Source: Holophagales bacterium (GTDB lineage Bacteria; Acidobacteriota; Thermoanaerobaculia; Multivoradales; JAGPDF01). Taken from it: DNA of 64,000 nt. Positions within the stretch are counted from its first letter, which is position 1. Every line of letters begins with the position of its first letter. Location: contig CP064972.1 in NCBI GenBank assembly GCA_016699405.1, positions 2,697,501-2,761,500 on the forward strand. Direction: 5' to 3'. Shown here piece after piece: positions 60,658 through 64,000 of the stretch. Position numbers and translations under genes: made by a program. Under the pieces are notes generated by a model, which was not told the DNA's origin, ran no database searches, and saw nothing but the letters and a program-made list of their open reading frames with translations.

Positions 60658-61266
60658 TCAGTACTTCACACTGCAACCGTACGGCTTGGTGCTCACCGGG
60701 TCGACTGGCTTCCCGGCGGCGAGCGCGGCGAGGGCCTGCTCGACGTAGTTGACCTTCGCTCCGCCGGACTGGGCGCTGTCGATGGCGCCGGCGTAGGCGA
60801 GCTTGCCGCTCTTGTCGACGACGAACATGTGCGGGGTGGTCTTCGCGCCGTAGGCCTGGCCGGTGGCGCCGCTCGGGTCGTAGAGCGCCGGGTAGGTGAT
60901 GCCGTGCTCGGCGTTGAACTTCTTGTAGGCGTCGGGCTGCAAGAAGTCGCGGTGGCTGGCGTTCGTCGAGTTGATCGCCAGGAAGACGACGTCGGGGTGC
61001 GCGGCGGCGAGGCTCACGACCGTCTTCTCCTCGGAGTGCTTGCGCGAGAACGGACAGTTCGGGTTGTTCCACTCGAGGACGACCGTCTTGCCGCGGAACT
61101 GCGCGAGGGAGACCTCCTTCCCGTCGAGGTCCTTGAGCTTGAAGTCGGGCGCCGGGTCGCCCACGGCGACGGCGAAGAGCGGTGTGGCGGCGAGCAGCGA
61201 GGTGAGGAGCAGGGCGACGGCGAAGGTCGCGGGGGCAAGGGCACGGGCACGGGCACGGTGTCGCAT
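60658..61266 (-). CDS. Exported redoxin (AhpC/TSA-thioredoxin fold)
   Basis: 202 residues. A signal peptide with a R-A-R-A-R-A n-region (encoded by a GGGCAC hexamer repeated three times) precedes a thioredoxin-fold domain: GDPAPDFKLKDLDGKEVSLA, WNNPNCPFSRKH with the active Cys (about 74; C-P-F-S, no second Cys), AINSTNASHRDF, TTPHMFVVDKSGKLAYAGAI and the C-terminal PYGCSVKY, whose Cys is conserved in this family and may resolve the first. It is likely a periplasmic peroxidase or reductase. The strong GGAGG at 7 bases fixes the start at 61266. The DsbD-like gene lies 31 bases upstream on the same strand. Confidence 0.9.
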   Translation of the reverse strand: MRHRARARALAPATFAVALLLTSLLAATPLFAVAVGDPAPDFKLKDLDGKEVSLAQFRGKTVVLEWNNPNCPFSRKHSEEKTVVSLAAAHPDVVFLAINSTNASHRDFLQPDAYKKFNAEHGITYPALYDPSGATGQAYGAKTTPHMFVVDKSGKLAYAGAIDSAQSGGAKVNYVEQALAALAAGKPVDPVSTKPYGCSVKY

Positions 61267-61297
61267 CGGGATCCTCCGGTCGTGGGTCTTGTCTCTT

Positions 61298-62314
61298 CTA
61301 CGGACGTGGCCCGCCTTTGGCTCGCGGCCAGAGCGCCCAGACGAGGCCGAGCGCCGTGGCGGCGAGCACCACGCGCCATGGCCAAGTGAGGGGCGCCGGA
61401 TCGGTGGGGGTGATCGGCCCCGAAGGCTGCGTCGCGGGCGCAGACGCGGCGCCCAGCGGCACGCCCGTTCGACCGGTCCAGCCGGACTCGCCGAAGGCGA
61501 GGGTCCACTCGAGACCGAGCTCGGGTGGCGCACCCGAGGGTCGGACCTTCCAGGCGAACGGCACGGCGAAACGGTGGCGGCGATCGCCGCGGTCGTCACC
61601 GCGCACGGCGAGGGCGACGGGACGGCCCAGCTCGACGAGCTCGTGCGGAGCGAAGAAGAGGTCGGTCGGCTCCTCGGGCAGGCCGGCGAAAGCGATCTCG
61701 AGCGTGCCGCCGGCGTCGCTCCGCTCGAGGAGCCGACCGGTCGCCGTGCCCTCCGGGGCCGGCGTGGGGACGCGCGAGCTCCAGGCGGCGAGCTGCGGCT
61801 GGGTCTCCGCGTCGGGTCGAGCCGTCTCGCCGAACGGCTGCACCAGCTCGAGGTGCGTGGTGAACGGAATGCACTCGCCGGCGCAGACCACGTAGTCGAC
61901 CGTGCCCGTCACGTCGAGCGTCGGCGTGTCGCCGAAGGTGCCCCGGAGCGTCACGGGGTAGACCACGCGCTCGCCGTAGCCGAAGGCGACGAGCTTGCCG
62001 GGCAGATCGTAGCGGTGGGGCACGGGGAACCGGAGCTCGGCGGTGACCAGCCCCGGAGTGGCCCCGAAGTCGAGGCGGGGAGGGTAGCCGGCGTCGCCGG
62101 AGTTCAGCCAGTAGATGTGCCACCCGGGGTCGAGGGCCACCTCGAGGCCAAGCGCCAGCTCCGCGCCGCGGGGGGCGACGAGCCAGGGTGAGACGAGCCG
62201 GACGGCGACGGGGCCGTCGTCGTGCCAGGGGCCGGAGACGGCACAGGTCGGCGCCGCGAGCAACGCCAGGGCGAGGGCCATCCGGGCCGAGCGGGAGGAG
62301 GAGGACGCGGGCAT
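61298..62314 (-). CDS. Stand-alone DsbD N-terminal (alpha) domain protein, membrane anchored
   Basis: 338 residues. Signal peptide (MALALALLAAPTCAVSG region), then a DsbD-alpha/ScsB-like immunoglobulin fold with LDPGWHIYWLNSGDAGYPP, FPVPHRYDLPGKLVAFGYG and the redox pair C-x4-C in VVCAGECIPF (about 140-145). A single C-terminal helix (VVLAATALGLVWALW) then anchors it. The membrane electron-transfer domain and the C-terminal thioredoxin domain of full DsbD are absent. Together with the redoxin just downstream it looks like a split periplasmic thiol-redox pair; the electron donor across the membrane is not in the window. Confidence 0.8.
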   Translation of the reverse strand: MPASSSSRSARMALALALLAAPTCAVSGPWHDDGPVAVRLVSPWLVAPRGAELALGLEVALDPGWHIYWLNSGDAGYPPRLDFGATPGLVTAELRFPVPHRYDLPGKLVAFGYGERVVYPVTLRGTFGDTPTLDVTGTVDYVVCAGECIPFTTHLELVQPFGETARPDAETQPQLAAWSSRVPTPAPEGTATGRLLERSDAGGTLEIAFAGLPEEPTDLFFAPHELVELGRPVALAVRGDDRGDRRHRFAVPFAWKVRPSGAPPELGLEWTLAFGESGWTGRTGVPLGAASAPATQPSGPITPTDPAPLTWPWRVVLAATALGLVWALWPRAKGGPRP

Positions 62315-62440
62315 CGGGGGGCGGATTCTACTCTCCGTGGTATTCTCCCGCGGCTTCCCGTCCCGGCCGGCCGGCTTTCCCTGCGGCTCGCGCCACCCCC
62401 GAGACCTTCCGCGAACGACCCGACTCTCCGGAGCCAGCGC
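62315..62440. promoter_or_regulatory. Divergent region between dsbD-like gene and typA
   Basis: Two opposed -10-like hexamers, TAGAAT on the minus strand (62336-62331) and TATTCT on the plus strand (62341-62346), are almost back to back. No good -35 elements are seen. Confidence 0.3.

Positions 62441-64000
<1,560 letters not shown>

Noticed and set aside
61238..61258. Hexamer tandem GGGCAC as a phase-variable tract or CRISPR-like repeat
   Set aside because: Only three copies of six bases. Changes would not shift the frame, and it encodes the basic n-region of a signal peptide.

Overview
This window is one continuous piece of a high-GC bacterial chromosome with about 36 protein genes and no rRNA, tRNA or CRISPR array that I can see. 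An Acidobacteriota-like organism (Thermoanaerobaculia/Holophagae side) is the best guess. This is inference from three things: secreted proteins with the 'VKVLDG..VNG' repeat, secreted proteins ending in a short 'GFE-x-G' motif, and a mix of myxobacterium-like and actinobacterium-like enzymes. No marker gene here settles the taxonomy.

Layout. Positions 1-13225 are mostly housekeeping: the start of a rhomboid-like protease, pyruvate kinase, ffh, then the conserved block rpsP-khpA-rimM-trmD-rplS-rnhB followed by a large TPR protein, a deoxyhypusine-synthase-like gene, and an NAD-type isocitrate dehydrogenase. One secreted hypothetical gene (3080-5071, minus) sits between ffh and rpsP.

Positions 13235-29253 (minus strand) hold the most remarkable locus. 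Four tightly spaced genes encode an acyl-CoA dehydrogenase, a 2883-residue iterative synthase (KS-AT-KS-ACP-ACP-ACP-KR-DH), a eukaryote-type multidomain acyl-CoA carboxylase without the ATP-grasp half of its biotin carboxylase, and a phosphopantetheinyl transferase. Together they look like a lipid or polyketide factory carrying much of its own extender-unit supply, carrier-protein activation, condensation, ketoreduction and dehydration. Odd points are Thr in place of the expected phosphopantetheine Ser in all three ACPs, the missing enoyl reductase, the missing biotin carboxylase core, and dispersed-repeat DNA inside the ACP linkers.

Positions 29535-32183 carry rarA and a REP-associated HUH transposase flanked by short palindromic repeats. 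Positions 32323-46118 are rich in export and peptide metabolism: subtilisin-like protease, OPT transporter, M48 protease, serine deaminase, M14 carboxypeptidase, amidase and a beta-helix protein. Positions 46129-51637 hold a DMT transporter, a DUF2277 protein, a GT-C-like membrane protein, a repeat-bounded hairpin element, and an ArsR-methyltransferase/ahcY pair behind a clear promoter with an overlapping inverted repeat. Positions 51733-64000 contain LysE, a DUF1579-like protein, a WYL regulator, an Rhs remnant, two tandem 1000-residue secreted paralogues, a redoxin next to a stand-alone DsbD-alpha-like protein, and typA/bipA running off the end.

Five unrelated predicted secreted proteins in the window end in the same short motif around G/D-F-E-x-G...W, which may be a sorting or processing signal.
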